From assembly GCF_012985465.1 (NCBI RefSeq), contig NZ_JAAQWN010000004.1, positions 1-64,000 of the forward strand: a stretch of DNA of 64,000 nt, in the 5' to 3' direction. This document shows, piece after piece, positions 25,071 through 31,918 of this stretch (positions are counted from its first letter, which is position 1; every line of letters begins with the position of its first letter). Source of the DNA: Pseudomonas sp. WS 5079. GTDB lineage: Bacteria; Pseudomonadota; Gammaproteobacteria; Pseudomonadales; Pseudomonadaceae. A model generated the notes under the pieces. That model was not told the origin of the DNA, made no database searches, and saw only the letters and a list, made by a program, of their open reading frames with translations. The position numbers were made by a program, and so were the translations under genes.

Positions 25071-25493
25071 TCAGGCGGCCTTGAGCGATTCGCGCAGGAT
25101 GTGCAAAGCATCGATGGCTTCCTGAATAGCTTTCTCGCCCTGGGCTTTCTCGTGCTGGCTGATGTGGTTGTCAGCGGCGGCGTCGAAGATCAAGCGACCA
25201 ACGTCACCGCACTCGGCAGACAGATGGCCCAGGGCAACCATCAATGGCTTGGCCGCAGGCTTCTCACGGGCAACTAGGTCGTAGCCAAACTTGTCGGCGA
25301 GGGCCATCAGTGGGCGCATGTCGCCGGTGTGCAGCAGGACGCCAAAAAGATGTTCGATGGTTAGGTGGTGAGCCGAATTGTCAGGGTTCGAGCGCTGCAG
25401 CAAGCTCACGTGCGCAAGGCACATCTTCCCGGCCAGCTCCTCTGCCCCACTTTCCTTGATGGTGGTGTGGCAAGCCCTCAAGAAATCTTCCAT
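25071..25493 (-). CDS. Phage regulatory protein CII-like
   Basis: This is a 140-aa protein. ATG at 25493 (MEDFLRACHTTIKESG) with GAGG upstream is preferred. It contains MCLAHVSLLQRSNPDNSAHH and TIEHLFGVLLHTGDMRPLMA, as in the CII/CP76 family of phage regulatory proteins. It lies between the Cro-like gene and the O-like gene, the cII position. It would help decide lysogeny by activating repressor or integrase promoters. Confidence 0.72.
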   Translation of the reverse strand: MEDFLRACHTTIKESGAEELAGKMCLAHVSLLQRSNPDNSAHHLTIEHLFGVLLHTGDMRPLMALADKFGYDLVAREKPAAKPLMVALGHLSAECGDVGRLIFDAAADNHISQHEKAQGEKAIQEAIDALHILRESLKAA

Positions 25494-25575
25494 TCGTAAA
25501 ACCTCAAATTTGTTTCCGTGGCGCTCTGCAGGCGCAGAGGCGATCATTTGCTTAATGGAGCGGCGGTCGCGGCTT

Positions 25576-25830
25576 TCAGGCAGCCGTCTGCTGCGCGCCC
25601 TCGGTGGTTGCGGAAGTGATCTGGTCCCACGGAAAGGCAGGGCAAAGGTCGGTTCGATTCACAACGCCACCGGTCAACGCTTCGATTTGGATAGCTCGCT
25701 TTGCCGGTACTGGGCGCTCGCCCGAGCACCACTGATTAACCGTGGGTGCAGTGACCTGCAGCAGGCGCGCCATTTCCACCTGACTACCCAGCAAGCGAGA
25801 TGCTTCTTTGGCCGCTTCTGCTGACTTCAT
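25576..25830 (-). CDS. Cro-like / YdaS-type helix-turn-helix regulator
   Basis: This is an 84-aa protein with ATG at 25830 and AGGAGAGAA upstream. HTH: GSQVEMARLLQVTAPTVNQW, then CSGERPVPAKRAIQIEALTG, the YdaS/Cro pattern. It is divergent from the CI-like gene across the operator region. It would repress the CI promoter and drive the lytic programme. It heads the right early operon. Confidence 0.82.
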   Translation of the reverse strand: MKSAEAAKEASRLLGSQVEMARLLQVTAPTVNQWCSGERPVPAKRAIQIEALTGGVVNRTDLCPAFPWDQITSATTEGAQQTAA

Positions 25831-25860
25831 AAGTTCTCTCCTGGAGATTCGCACCAAATA

Positions 25861-25932
25861 TAAGGCATTACCTTATCGCGGGCAAGCCATTGCCTAACCA
25901 ACAGCGTAATAGGCTTAATTAGGCAATGCTTA
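25861..25932. promoter_or_regulatory. Right operator region oR with pR and pRM
   Basis: Three related sites lie between cro and cI: TAAGGCATTACCTTA (25861-25875), AAGCCATTGCCTAAC (25884-25898, opposite strand TTAGGCAAT) and TTAGGCAATGCTTA (25919-25932). A pR-like promoter on the minus strand reads TTGCCC, 17 bp, TATATT, with the first site in its spacer. The third site overlaps the CI start codon. The same motif recurs at 28008 and 28033. Confidence 0.72.
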
Positions 25933-26786
25933 CCGGACCAGAATTAGGCGCGGCCATCGAGGCCGCGCGGATCGCCAAGGGCGTATCGAAAAAGAACCTC
26001 GCAGACGACTTCTCCGTGAAGCCTCCGTCGATACAGGGGTGGGTGAAAAACGGCAGAATCGACAAGTCAAAGCTGATGGATGTGATCGCCTACTTCTCCG
26101 ATGTCGTTGGGCCTGAGCACTGGGGCCTACGCCCAGGCTTCTCCTACGAAAACCTCGAAGTCACCAACGAAGATTCTGCCATTCAAGCAGGTACTGACGG
26201 GCGCTCGCTGGCTTCGTCTGCGGCAGATATGATTCGTCAGATGTTAGCGGCGAAGGGGGCGAGCCTTTCAGAGGATGCTCGCGCCAGGCTGCTTGCTGCG
26301 GCAGAGCAAAGTGACTCAGGAAACGTTATCCATGTCGACTTCTCGCGACCCGGCCAGGTAGGCGATGAGGTGTGGATCGCGCATTACGATATCCGGGGCG
26401 CTATGGGTGGCGGTGAGGTAACTCACGACTACCCCGAGATGCTTCAGGATATTCGCGTCAGCCCGTCGCATTTGCGGTCAATGGGTGTCGAGTTCGTTGA
26501 GCACTACCATCTGAAGATGGTCACTGGCTGGGGCCAGTCGATGGCGCCGACGATCAAACATAGGGATCCGCTCCTGGTTGATATAAGCATTCGAGAGTTT
26601 GTTGGCGACGGGATATACCTTTTCTCCTATCAGGGCTTCGAGTACATCAAGCGCCTGCAAAGAAAGGGAAAGGATAAGTTCAAAATGGTGTCCGATAACA
26701 CCAATCATCCGCCCGAGGATATCTGGGCAGAAGAGACCTACATCCAGGCGCGCGTGCTGCTCGTCTGGAATGCAAATTTGGTCTGA
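25926..26786 (+). CDS. CI-like repressor (HTH plus S24 peptidase)
   Basis: This 286-aa protein has an N-terminal helix-turn-helix at about residues 8-45 (ARIAKGVSKKNLADDFSVKP, PSIQGWVKNG). The C-terminal S24/LexA-type domain has Ser205 in GWGQSMAPTI and Lys242 in EYIKRL, spaced as in LexA. Near the expected cleavage point the sequence is RGAMGGGE, without a plain Ala-Gly pair. The ATG lies in an operator and has no clear ribosome site, so the pRM transcript may be leaderless as for lambda cI. It keeps the prophage silent. Confidence 0.88.
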   Translation: MLTGPELGAAIEAARIAKGVSKKNLADDFSVKPPSIQGWVKNGRIDKSKLMDVIAYFSDVVGPEHWGLRPGFSYENLEVTNEDSAIQAGTDGRSLASSAADMIRQMLAAKGASLSEDARARLLAAAEQSDSGNVIHVDFSRPGQVGDEVWIAHYDIRGAMGGGEVTHDYPEMLQDIRVSPSHLRSMGVEFVEHYHLKMVTGWGQSMAPTIKHRDPLLVDISIREFVGDGIYLFSYQGFEYIKRLQRKGKDKFKMVSDNTNHPPEDIWAEETYIQARVLLVWNANLV

Positions 26787-26844
26787 GGCGTGCCCGCTAA
26801 GGGCCAGCTGCGACTCTTAAAAACAATTGGAGTTATTTAGAGCT

Positions 26845-27114
26845 ATGGATGACGATTCAAAACCAGCGTCTTTCTCGGACGCCGTGGGCACTACGCTAGG
26901 CCAGCTTTTTGTAATTTCGATGTATCAAACAAGGGCGACCCTGAATCTCGCCCGCGCAATCGAAAAGGACTCATCATCCAGTCAAGGGCTCAAAGCAGCC
27001 GCAAAGGACTCACTGGCTGTAATTGACTTGATTATTGCAAAAATTGAAAGCGCTGTTGATGATGACATGGTGAGCTCGATAAGGGACTTCGTCGGGAAAA
27101 CGGAAGATGAGTAA
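26845..27114 (+). CDS. Small protein in the rex position, first gene
   Basis: This 89-aa acidic protein starts at ATG 26845 (MDDDSKPASFSDAVG), 58 bases after the repressor stop, and overlaps the next gene by eight bases. It is predicted mostly helical, with a Ser-rich turn (EKDSSSSQGLK). No family is recognised. It is co-oriented with cI and ends before a terminator, so it should be expressed in the lysogen. Confidence 0.65.
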   Translation: MDDDSKPASFSDAVGTTLGQLFVISMYQTRATLNLARAIEKDSSSSQGLKAAAKDSLAVIDLIIAKIESAVDDDMVSSIRDFVGKTEDE

Positions 27115-27526
27115 CGTTGATCTAACCTTTATCCAGCGCGAACTCGAAAAGCTTAAGGCCGAGCGCCACAGTGACAGGAGCTCAGGCGGAGGCCATACTG
27201 GTGGAAATGGTACTAGCAATGGCGGGGGTGGCGACTTGGAAGCGCGAGTAGCAAGGCTTGAAAGTCATGTCGAATACATGCGCCGCGACATTTCTGACCT
27301 GAAGACCGACGTAAAAGCCATAGCTAACGATGTGGTTGATCTAAAAATATTCGCCAAAACGGCAGACTTAAAGCTCGACACCATTGATAAAAATATGGTC
27401 ACCAAAGGCAAGATTGCATTCTGGGCGCTAGTCGGGATGGCTACAGTTGTTGGGTCTGCTGTGGGTGCGGCGTGGTGGCTCGCGCAGCAGTACTTAGGGC
27501 CACTATTAAAAGCACTTCCTCACTGA
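27107..27526 (+). CDS. Coiled-coil membrane protein in the rex position, second gene
   Basis: This is a 139-aa protein. Residues about 5-20 are charged and helical; 25-42 are Gly/Ser-rich (SSGGGHTGGNGTSNGGGG). Residues 44-100 form a coiled coil (ARVARLESHVEYMRRDISDL). A membrane helix follows at about 104-128 (FWALVGMATVVGSAVGAAWW). The layout resembles XhlA-like and other small phage membrane proteins. Co-expression with the repressor suggests a role in phage exclusion or a lysogen phenotype. Confidence 0.68.
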   Translation: MSNVDLTFIQRELEKLKAERHSDRSSGGGHTGGNGTSNGGGGDLEARVARLESHVEYMRRDISDLKTDVKAIANDVVDLKIFAKTADLKLDTIDKNMVTKGKIAFWALVGMATVVGSAVGAAWWLAQQYLGPLLKALPH

Positions 27527-27543
27527 TCCATGCGAATCAAGTT

Positions 27544-27568
27544 AGCCCGCCACTGAGCGGGCTTTTTC
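27544..27568 (+). terminator. Terminator of the repressor operon
   Basis: AGCCCGC at 27544 pairs with GCGGGCT at 27557 around a six-base loop, followed by TTTTTCTT. It closes the cI and rex-position operon on the plus strand. Confidence 0.85.
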
Positions 27569-27575
27569 TTGCCTA

Positions 27576-27887
27576 TCAGAAAGGTGACGACTCTTCTTCT
27601 GGCTCAAACTCAACCTCTCCCCTACCCGCCACCTCGACCTCCTGCTGCTCCCACCTCACGGTCACGCTGCCGTCGTCGTTGAGCGTCAGCTCAAGCTCGT
27701 CTGTATCGGCGATCACGCCCAGCATCTCTTCCCACTCCCGGTCCCCGTCTGTGTCCAGGCGATGGATCGTCACCCAGCGCTGCGCCTGCGCCACGGGGTG
27801 ATTGATCATTGATGAAACCCGCAGCCCAAGGCGCTCCATCCCGCTCATTTCCTGCCGTGCTGCCGGTGCCGCCTGCTTCTTCGCCAT
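27576..27887 (-). CDS. DUF1654 protein
   Basis: This is a 103-aa protein. MERLGLRVSSMINHPVAQAQ and DTDGDREWEEMLGVIADTD match DUF1654, a family seen almost only in Pseudomonas and its phages. The C-terminus is very acidic (VEFEPEEESSPF), which could mimic DNA or aid protein contacts. It is convergent with the repressor operon and is transcribed from the oL side leftward. Function is unknown. Confidence 0.82.
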   Translation of the reverse strand: MAKKQAAPAARQEMSGMERLGLRVSSMINHPVAQAQRWVTIHRLDTDGDREWEEMLGVIADTDELELTLNDDGSVTVRWEQQEVEVAGRGEVEFEPEEESSPF

Positions 27888-28007
27888 GAAATCCCCTCCC
27901 GATAAATTGCTGTATATCCATACAGCTTAGGCAGAGCTTATATCAGCGCTGCTGAGAATGTCATCTCCAAAAACTGAATAACCGAGCGGCGATATTTCTG
28001 AAAATAA

Positions 28008-28051
28008 TTAGGCATTACCTATTTACATCTGATTAGGCATTAGCTTATTGT
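28008..28051 (+). promoter_or_regulatory. Left operator oL with pL-like promoter
   Basis: TTAGGCATTACCTAT (28008-28022) and TTAGGCATTAGCTTA (28033-28047) repeat the oR motif. A promoter-like pair, TTTACA at 28022 and TATTGT at 28046 (18-bp spacing), lies across the second site and points into the left arm. A repressor bound here would shut the left operon, as at lambda oL. Confidence 0.68.
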
Positions 28052-28092
28052 TCTTTCCATCGCAGCGACACACCGCCGCTGCTGAGAACCAC

Positions 28093-28174
28093 CGCTCTTT
28101 AACAGTCAGCGCAACAAACAACAGACCGCATTGCCTCTACCGGCGACCGGCGAGCAGACAGGCCCGAAAGCCTG
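28093..28174 (+). promoter_or_regulatory. nutL-like site: boxA and candidate boxB
   Basis: CGCTCTTTAACA (28093-28104) is nearly identical to the rRNA and phage boxA consensus. Downstream, CAGGC-CCGAAA-GCCTG (28159-28174) forms a short hairpin with a GAAA-type loop that could be boxB. Together they suggest transcription antitermination of the left operon. No N-like arginine-rich protein was recognised. Confidence 0.6.
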
Positions 28175-28274
28175 CCAACGACAGGAACAACCTGGACGGC
28201 TGCTCGATGGTGAAACGCCAGAACTGAGTGAGTGACCCGGCAAGCAATGCGCCCCTTCCGGCGGCAATAGGACG

Positions 28275-28318
28275 GACAGCATCACTTCTGCACCTTGGCG
28301 ACAGGGTGCAGCGGGATG
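28275..28318 (+). repeat. Repeated hairpin element, copy 1
   Basis: GACAGCATCACTTCTGC opens the element. CTGCACC then pairs with GGTGCAG, and GCGGGATG closes it. A second copy with a changed but still pairing stem lies at 28546. The two copies flank the small gene at 28337. Confidence 0.6.
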
Positions 28319-28336
28319 ACAACCAGGAGATAGGAA

Positions 28337-28543
28337 ATGGCTCAGTTCCACATTGATAACAACCGAACGCTCAACAAGCGCGTTGAGTGGCTGGCGATCC
28401 CGGAAGCCGGCGAACTGGCTCACGACGTCATGAGCAAGGTGAGACAGGCTGCCATCGACAAGTTCGGTGCCGGTGTTTTCTTCAACCGCTGGGAGCATGT
28501 GGTGGCGAGCAACGGGCACATCACCGTGCGCATGTATGCGTGA
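28337..28543 (+). CDS. Small hypothetical early protein
   Basis: This is a 68-aa protein with AGGAGATAGGAA just before the ATG, a strong ribosome site. MAQFHIDNNRTLNKRVEWLA and FGAGVFFNRWEHVVASNGH are mixed alpha/beta and show no known motif. It is the first gene after boxA, the place of N in lambda, but it lacks an Arg-rich N-terminus. It lies between two copies of a hairpin repeat. Confidence 0.65.
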   Translation: MAQFHIDNNRTLNKRVEWLAIPEAGELAHDVMSKVRQAAIDKFGAGVFFNRWEHVVASNGHITVRMYA

Positions 28544-28545
28544 CA

Positions 28546-28588
28546 GACAGCATCGCTTCTGCTCATTCAATGAGTGGGCAGTGGGATG
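28546..28588 (+). repeat. Repeated hairpin element, copy 2
   Basis: GACAGCATCGCTTCTGC begins this copy, CTGCTCA faces TGAGTGGGCAG, and GTGGGATG ends it. Outer sequence is kept relative to copy 1 while the stem has changed on both sides, which looks like conserved RNA structure. Confidence 0.6.
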
Positions 28589-28704
28589 GCGAAAGCCTAC
28601 GGAAATGGGCGAACTACACGTATGAACCCCATATAAAAGTAATGGTGACGTGGAAGTCCGGTGCAAGCCCGGGCCCGAGCACCTGGTACTCCCCAGCACC
28701 AGGA

Positions 28705-28828
28705 CGCATCGGATATAGCTCGGCCCTCTGGCGTGATAGCAGGGTGGCCACCTTGCCCCGAGCCTGAGCGGATTTTGTCGCGGCGTAGACGGGCAACACC
28801 CAGAGGGATTCGAGCTATATCCGATGCG
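28705..28828 (+). ncRNA. Long inverted repeat, candidate structured RNA
   Basis: CGCATCGGATATAGCTCG (28705-28722) pairs perfectly with 28811-28828 (18 bp). After a small bulge, CCCTCTGG (28724-28731) pairs with CCAGAGGG (28800-28807). The 68-nt interior may pair further (TTGCCCCG with CGGGCAA). Such a stem is far beyond chance in this GC context. It may be a regulatory RNA or processing site in the left operon transcript. Confidence 0.55.
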
Positions 28829-28914
28829 GACGAACATCCGGCCTTTCGCCGGCCACCTGCATTAAACCCACGCAGCACGGAGGATTGGCAGCCATGTAAA
28901 CCACACACACCCTA

Positions 28915-28993
28915 GACGCCGAAGCGTCTGCCTGCGTGACATAGGGAGGTCTATGTAACGCAACGAAAAGCCCAGTCCCTACTGGGCTTTTTT
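28915..28993 (+). ncRNA. Candidate small RNA with GGA-loop hairpin and terminator
   Basis: Three hairpins follow in 80 bases: GACGC-CGAA-GCGTC (28915-28928), ACATAG-GGAGGT-CTATGT (28940-28957, a Shine-Dalgarno-like loop) and AAGCCCAGT-CCCT-ACTGGGCTT with T-run (28966-28993). A GGA in a hairpin loop is the binding form for RsmA/CsrA proteins. The terminator would end transcription unless antiterminated. No promoter was identified. Confidence 0.45.
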
Positions 28994-29094
28994 ACATCTC
29001 GCGTTTACCCGTCAGCACCCTCCCCTGGTCACACCGGCACCCGCCAGGCGGTCAGGGTGCTGACGAATACACGCAACCCCCTGAGGTATCCACC

Positions 29095-29376
29095 ATGCAC
29101 GCATCAATTCAACAGCGCGTAGACGGGGTTGCGGCCCTGCACGTGCGCTCCCGTATCGCCACCGCCGAGTTCTACGCCCTGATCGGCAAGGAGGCGCCAG
29201 TGCAGAAGATTCGCTTTCAGATCCGCACCGCCGGCAAGGCATACCACATCGTGGAGATCGCCACCGGCAAGGTAAAGGGCTTCCGCTGGACCTGGAAGAA
29301 GGCAAACAACTTTGCCCAGGAGTTGGAATCTCGGGCCGACGGCGTGAAGGTGACGCTGTCAGGCGGTGCGCAGTGA
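29095..29376 (+). CDS. Small hypothetical left-arm protein
   Basis: This is a 93-aa protein with GAGGT seven bases before ATG. It is basic and compact; segments AYHIVEIATGKVKGFRWTWK and ANNFAQELESRADGVK suggest a small alpha/beta DNA- or protein-binding fold. The stop overlaps the next gene start (GTGA). No family is recognised. Confidence 0.65.
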   Translation: MHASIQQRVDGVAALHVRSRIATAEFYALIGKEAPVQKIRFQIRTAGKAYHIVEIATGKVKGFRWTWKKANNFAQELESRADGVKVTLSGGAQ

Positions 29377-29687
29377 TCGGCGGACCGATGGCCAATCCTC
29401 GGGACACAGTGATCGCGGATCTGCATCGCCAGATGGACGCATTCTTCGGCGCCGGCAACAAGGCGGAGCAGATTGCCAGCGGCGTCAGCGGTGAGGTCGG
29501 CGGCCCTATCAAAAGCACCCGCAGCATCAAGCTGAAGGCTGCCCGCGACAAGGATGCGCCCAGGCTGAAGGAACTGGCTGAGGCAGGCCTGACTGCTATC
29601 GAGGCCGCCAAAGAGTTCGGCACCGACAGAAAGCGGGCCAGGCTGATCGCTCAGGAAAACGGCTTCAAGTTCGCCGACACCCCATGA
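29373..29687 (+). CDS. Small hypothetical protein with C-terminal HTH-like region
   Basis: This is a protein of up to 104 aa. GTG at 29373 overlaps the previous stop; ATG at 29388 (MANPRDTVIADLHRQMD) is an alternative. The C-terminal part, EAGLTAIEAAKEFGTDRKRA, reads like a helix-turn-helix. It may be an early regulator, but the family is not recognised. Confidence 0.6.
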   Translation: MIGGPMANPRDTVIADLHRQMDAFFGAGNKAEQIASGVSGEVGGPIKSTRSIKLKAARDKDAPRLKELAEAGLTAIEAAKEFGTDRKRARLIAQENGFKFADTP

Positions 29688-29784
29688 GGCGCCTCAGCAA
29701 CCAGGTGCGCCAGCGCCAGCGCCTTCGTCAATCGCAATTCAATCTTCCACCCAGCGGCCTTTTGGCCATCCCGGAGAAACAGCC

Positions 29785-30132
29785 ATGTCCACAGCAACAG
29801 ATACAGCCGAGTTTCTTGAAGAACTCAACGGTGGCGCCTTCGCCAGCCAAATTGGCCACGCCATATCCGAAGTAGCCGCCGGGGTTGTCGACTATGGCAA
29901 GGCCGGCAAGCTGGTTATTACCCTGGACTTCAGCCAGATCGGCGAATCGCACCAGGTGAAGATCAAGCACAAGCTCGACTACAAGGTGCCAACCAAGCGT
30001 GGCACCCGCAGCGAGAACACCAGCCTCGATACGCCAATGCACGTGGGGACCGGTGGCCGCGTGACCCTCTTCGCGGAAAAGCATGACCAACTGTTCAGCC
30101 GCGATGACGCACCAATTCCCAAACGCACTTGA
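29785..30132 (+). CDS. Hypothetical left-arm protein paired with DUF2303
   Basis: This is a 115-aa protein with CCGGAGAAA upstream of ATG. It contains FLEELNGGAFASQIGHAISE and AGKLVITLDFSQIGESHQV. A protein of this type precedes DUF2303 in many Pseudomonas phages. The pair may act in recombination or DNA protection, but that is inference from co-occurrence. Confidence 0.7.
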   Translation: MSTATDTAEFLEELNGGAFASQIGHAISEVAAGVVDYGKAGKLVITLDFSQIGESHQVKIKHKLDYKVPTKRGTRSENTSLDTPMHVGTGGRVTLFAEKHDQLFSRDDAPIPKRT

Positions 30133-30175
30133 TTCACCCCGCTCACCCTCCCTCCGCAATCCAAGGAATTAAGCG

Positions 30176-30991
30176 ATGTCACTTACCAAAGATGCAATTC
30201 AGCTCATCACCGATACGGCGCTGGAAGCCAACGGCAAGAAGCTGGAAACAGTGGTCCCTACCGTGGTGCTGCCGGAAAGCTCGAAAGTCATCGACCTGGA
30301 GAAGTTCCAGGCCGGCCGTAGCCGCTTCCGTGGCACCTACAGCACCCATTCGCTGGCAGATTTCGGCACCTATGTTGTTGAGCGCGCAGAACCAGGTGCG
30401 CGCGGCTTCATCGACCAAGACGCAATGAGCTGTGCCCTGCTGTTCAACCTGGGCACCACCTCCGAACCCGGCCACGCCGATGACCGCGCCGTCCTCAAGC
30501 TGAAGCCAACCGCCGGCTACACCGCAGCCCAGCAAATCGGCGGGCGCGGTATCAGCCAAAAGGATTTGAGCGACTGGATCGAAGACTGGCACCAGTACCT
30601 CACCCCGGTTGATGAGGCAGGCAATGCAATCGCGGTGGCCAAGGCCATTGCTGCAGTGCGCACCATCACCATCAAGGCATCGAGCGAATCGGAAACCACG
30701 GTAGGCGAAACCAGCGCCAGCCGCAGTGCCATGGACCAGATCGAGGCGCGCAGCAAAGAAACCCTGCCGGTTTCCCTGCAATTCCGCACGGTCCCGTTCG
30801 AAGGCCTGACCGAACAACAGATCACCCTTCGTCTGTCGGTGATCACCAGCGGCTCGCAGCCGGTGTTGAAATTGCGCTGGGTGGGCGAAGAGGTACAGCG
30901 CGAAGACATCGCTCAGGAGTTCAAATCGGTTCTTCAGGACAAGATCGGTGAGGCAGCGACTTTGTCTCTGGGCGCATTCGATCCGAAGTAA
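30176..30991 (+). CDS. DUF2303 protein
   Basis: This is a 271-aa protein with AAGGAATTAAGCG before ATG. It has the DUF2303 core: RSRFRGTYSTHSLADFGTYV, QKDLSDWIEDWHQYL and an acidic C-terminus. The family is widespread in phages of Pseudomonas and enterics, usually in the early left arm next to recombination genes. Its biochemical role is not established. It is followed by a terminator. Confidence 0.85.
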   Translation: MSLTKDAIQLITDTALEANGKKLETVVPTVVLPESSKVIDLEKFQAGRSRFRGTYSTHSLADFGTYVVERAEPGARGFIDQDAMSCALLFNLGTTSEPGHADDRAVLKLKPTAGYTAAQQIGGRGISQKDLSDWIEDWHQYLTPVDEAGNAIAVAKAIAAVRTITIKASSESETTVGETSASRSAMDQIEARSKETLPVSLQFRTVPFEGLTEQQITLRLSVITSGSQPVLKLRWVGEEVQREDIAQEFKSVLQDKIGEAATLSLGAFDPK

Positions 30992-31011
30992 CCCACTCCC
31001 GCAACACCACT

Positions 31012-31036
31012 AGGCGCCTACGGGCGCCTTTCTCTT
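31012..31036 (+). terminator. Terminator after DUF2303 gene
   Basis: AGGCGCC-TACG-GGCGCCT is followed by TTCTCTT on the plus strand. It lies in the 60-base gap before the PAPS-reductase-like gene. Confidence 0.65.
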
Positions 31037-31051
31037 GTCCAGAGGAAACCC

Positions 31052-31918
31052 ATGAATCACTACCGACTGCGGGGGACTACCGTTGTCAGCTTCTCCGGCG
31101 GACGGACCAGCGCCTACATGCTGTTCATGGTGCTTCTGCACAACACGGCAGAGGACATTGCCAGGTATTTGCTGATTATTTTCGCAAACACTGGAAAGGA
31201 ACACCCAATTACCCTGGAGTTCGTCCGGGAGTGCGCCGAGCGCTGGAATGTTCCGATTATCTGGCTGGAGTTTCGCGACGATGACACGGGGTTTTCAGTG
31301 GTGGATTACGCCACTGCGAGCCGCCAGGGCGAGCCGTTCGAAGCGCTGATCCGCAAACGCAAGTATCTGCCCAACCCGGTTACCCGGTTCTGCACCATCG
31401 ACCTCAAGATCAGGATCATCCACAAGTACCTGCGCAGCCTGGGCCTTTCAACCGAGGACGCGCCGGTAGACATGATGACTGGTATCCGGGCCGACGAACC
31501 GCGCCGCGTGGCGAAGATCCGACACCGCAAAAGTACCAGCGAAAGCAAGTGGGCAACCATGGTGATGCCACTGGCCGATGCCGGTGTCGGCGTTCAGGAG
31601 GTGACGGACTTCTGGGCCGGGCAACCATTCGACCTGATGCTACCGAATATCAACGGCAGGACGCTGGAAGGCAACTGTGACCTTTGTTTCCTGAAAGGTG
31701 CCAAGCAAGTCTATTCGATCATCGCCAGCGACCGGCCAAAGGCCGAGTGGTGGGCGCGCATGGAAAGCTCAGTGGTATCTGGCGGCAAGTCAACCGGCAA
31801 CGGCGACCGCTTCCGCAGCGACCGCCCCAGCTACCAGCAGATGCTCGACTACTCCGATACCCAATTCGACATGTTCGCCGACCACGAAGAGGCTATTGCC
31901 TGCTTCTGCGGTGACTAG
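31052..31918 (+). CDS. Phage PAPS reductase-like protein
   Basis: This 288-aa protein has the PP-loop SFSGGRTSAYM at about residues 11-21. Other parts are FANTGKEHPITLEFVRECAE, RKYLPNPVTRFCTIDLKIR, and Cys residues in CDLCFLKGAK and IACFCGD. These match the phosphoadenosine-phosphosulphate reductase family found in phages. The phage versions lack sulphate-assimilation context and may act in DNA modification (phosphorothioation-like) or sulphur transfer. The gene is in the left arm with AGAGGAAAC before ATG. Confidence 0.85.
   Translation: MNHYRLRGTTVVSFSGGRTSAYMLFMVLLHNTAEDIARYLLIIFANTGKEHPITLEFVRECAERWNVPIIWLEFRDDDTGFSVVDYATASRQGEPFEALIRKRKYLPNPVTRFCTIDLKIRIIHKYLRSLGLSTEDAPVDMMTGIRADEPRRVAKIRHRKSTSESKWATMVMPLADAGVGVQEVTDFWAGQPFDLMLPNINGRTLEGNCDLCFLKGAKQVYSIIASDRPKAEWWARMESSVVSGGKSTGNGDRFRSDRPSYQQMLDYSDTQFDMFADHEEAIACFCGD

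Larger units (their letters stand above)
27888..28336. other. 450-bp regulatory region upstream of the left arm
   Basis: No gene is credible here; a long minus-strand frame (28106-28837) crosses all the RNA signals and has no ribosome site. The stretch holds the left operator and promoter, a boxA site, a candidate boxB hairpin and the first of two repeated hairpin elements. It serves as the leader of the left early operon. Confidence 0.6.
28589..29094. other. Gene-free structured region of the left arm
   Basis: About 500 bases have no convincing coding frame. They contain a CCTGGT/ACCAGG hairpin (28682-28702), a 26-bp broken stem (28705-28828), two ATG-TAA start-stops and a terminated hairpin series. 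The next gene begins at 29095 with GAGGT upstream. Confidence 0.6.

Noticed and set aside
28589..28720. Possible tRNA in the left-arm leader
   Set aside because: There are hairpins but no T-arm consensus or acceptor end; pairing does not fit a cloverleaf.
28106..28837. Long minus-strand frame across the left-arm leader
   Set aside because: It crosses boxA, two hairpin elements and a plus-strand gene with a strong ribosome site, and its sequence is low in recognisable structure.
29684..29875. 63-codon frame overlapping the stop of the 29373 gene
   Set aside because: It overlaps the well-supported gene at 29785 by 90 bases and is Gln/Pro-rich without a ribosome site.
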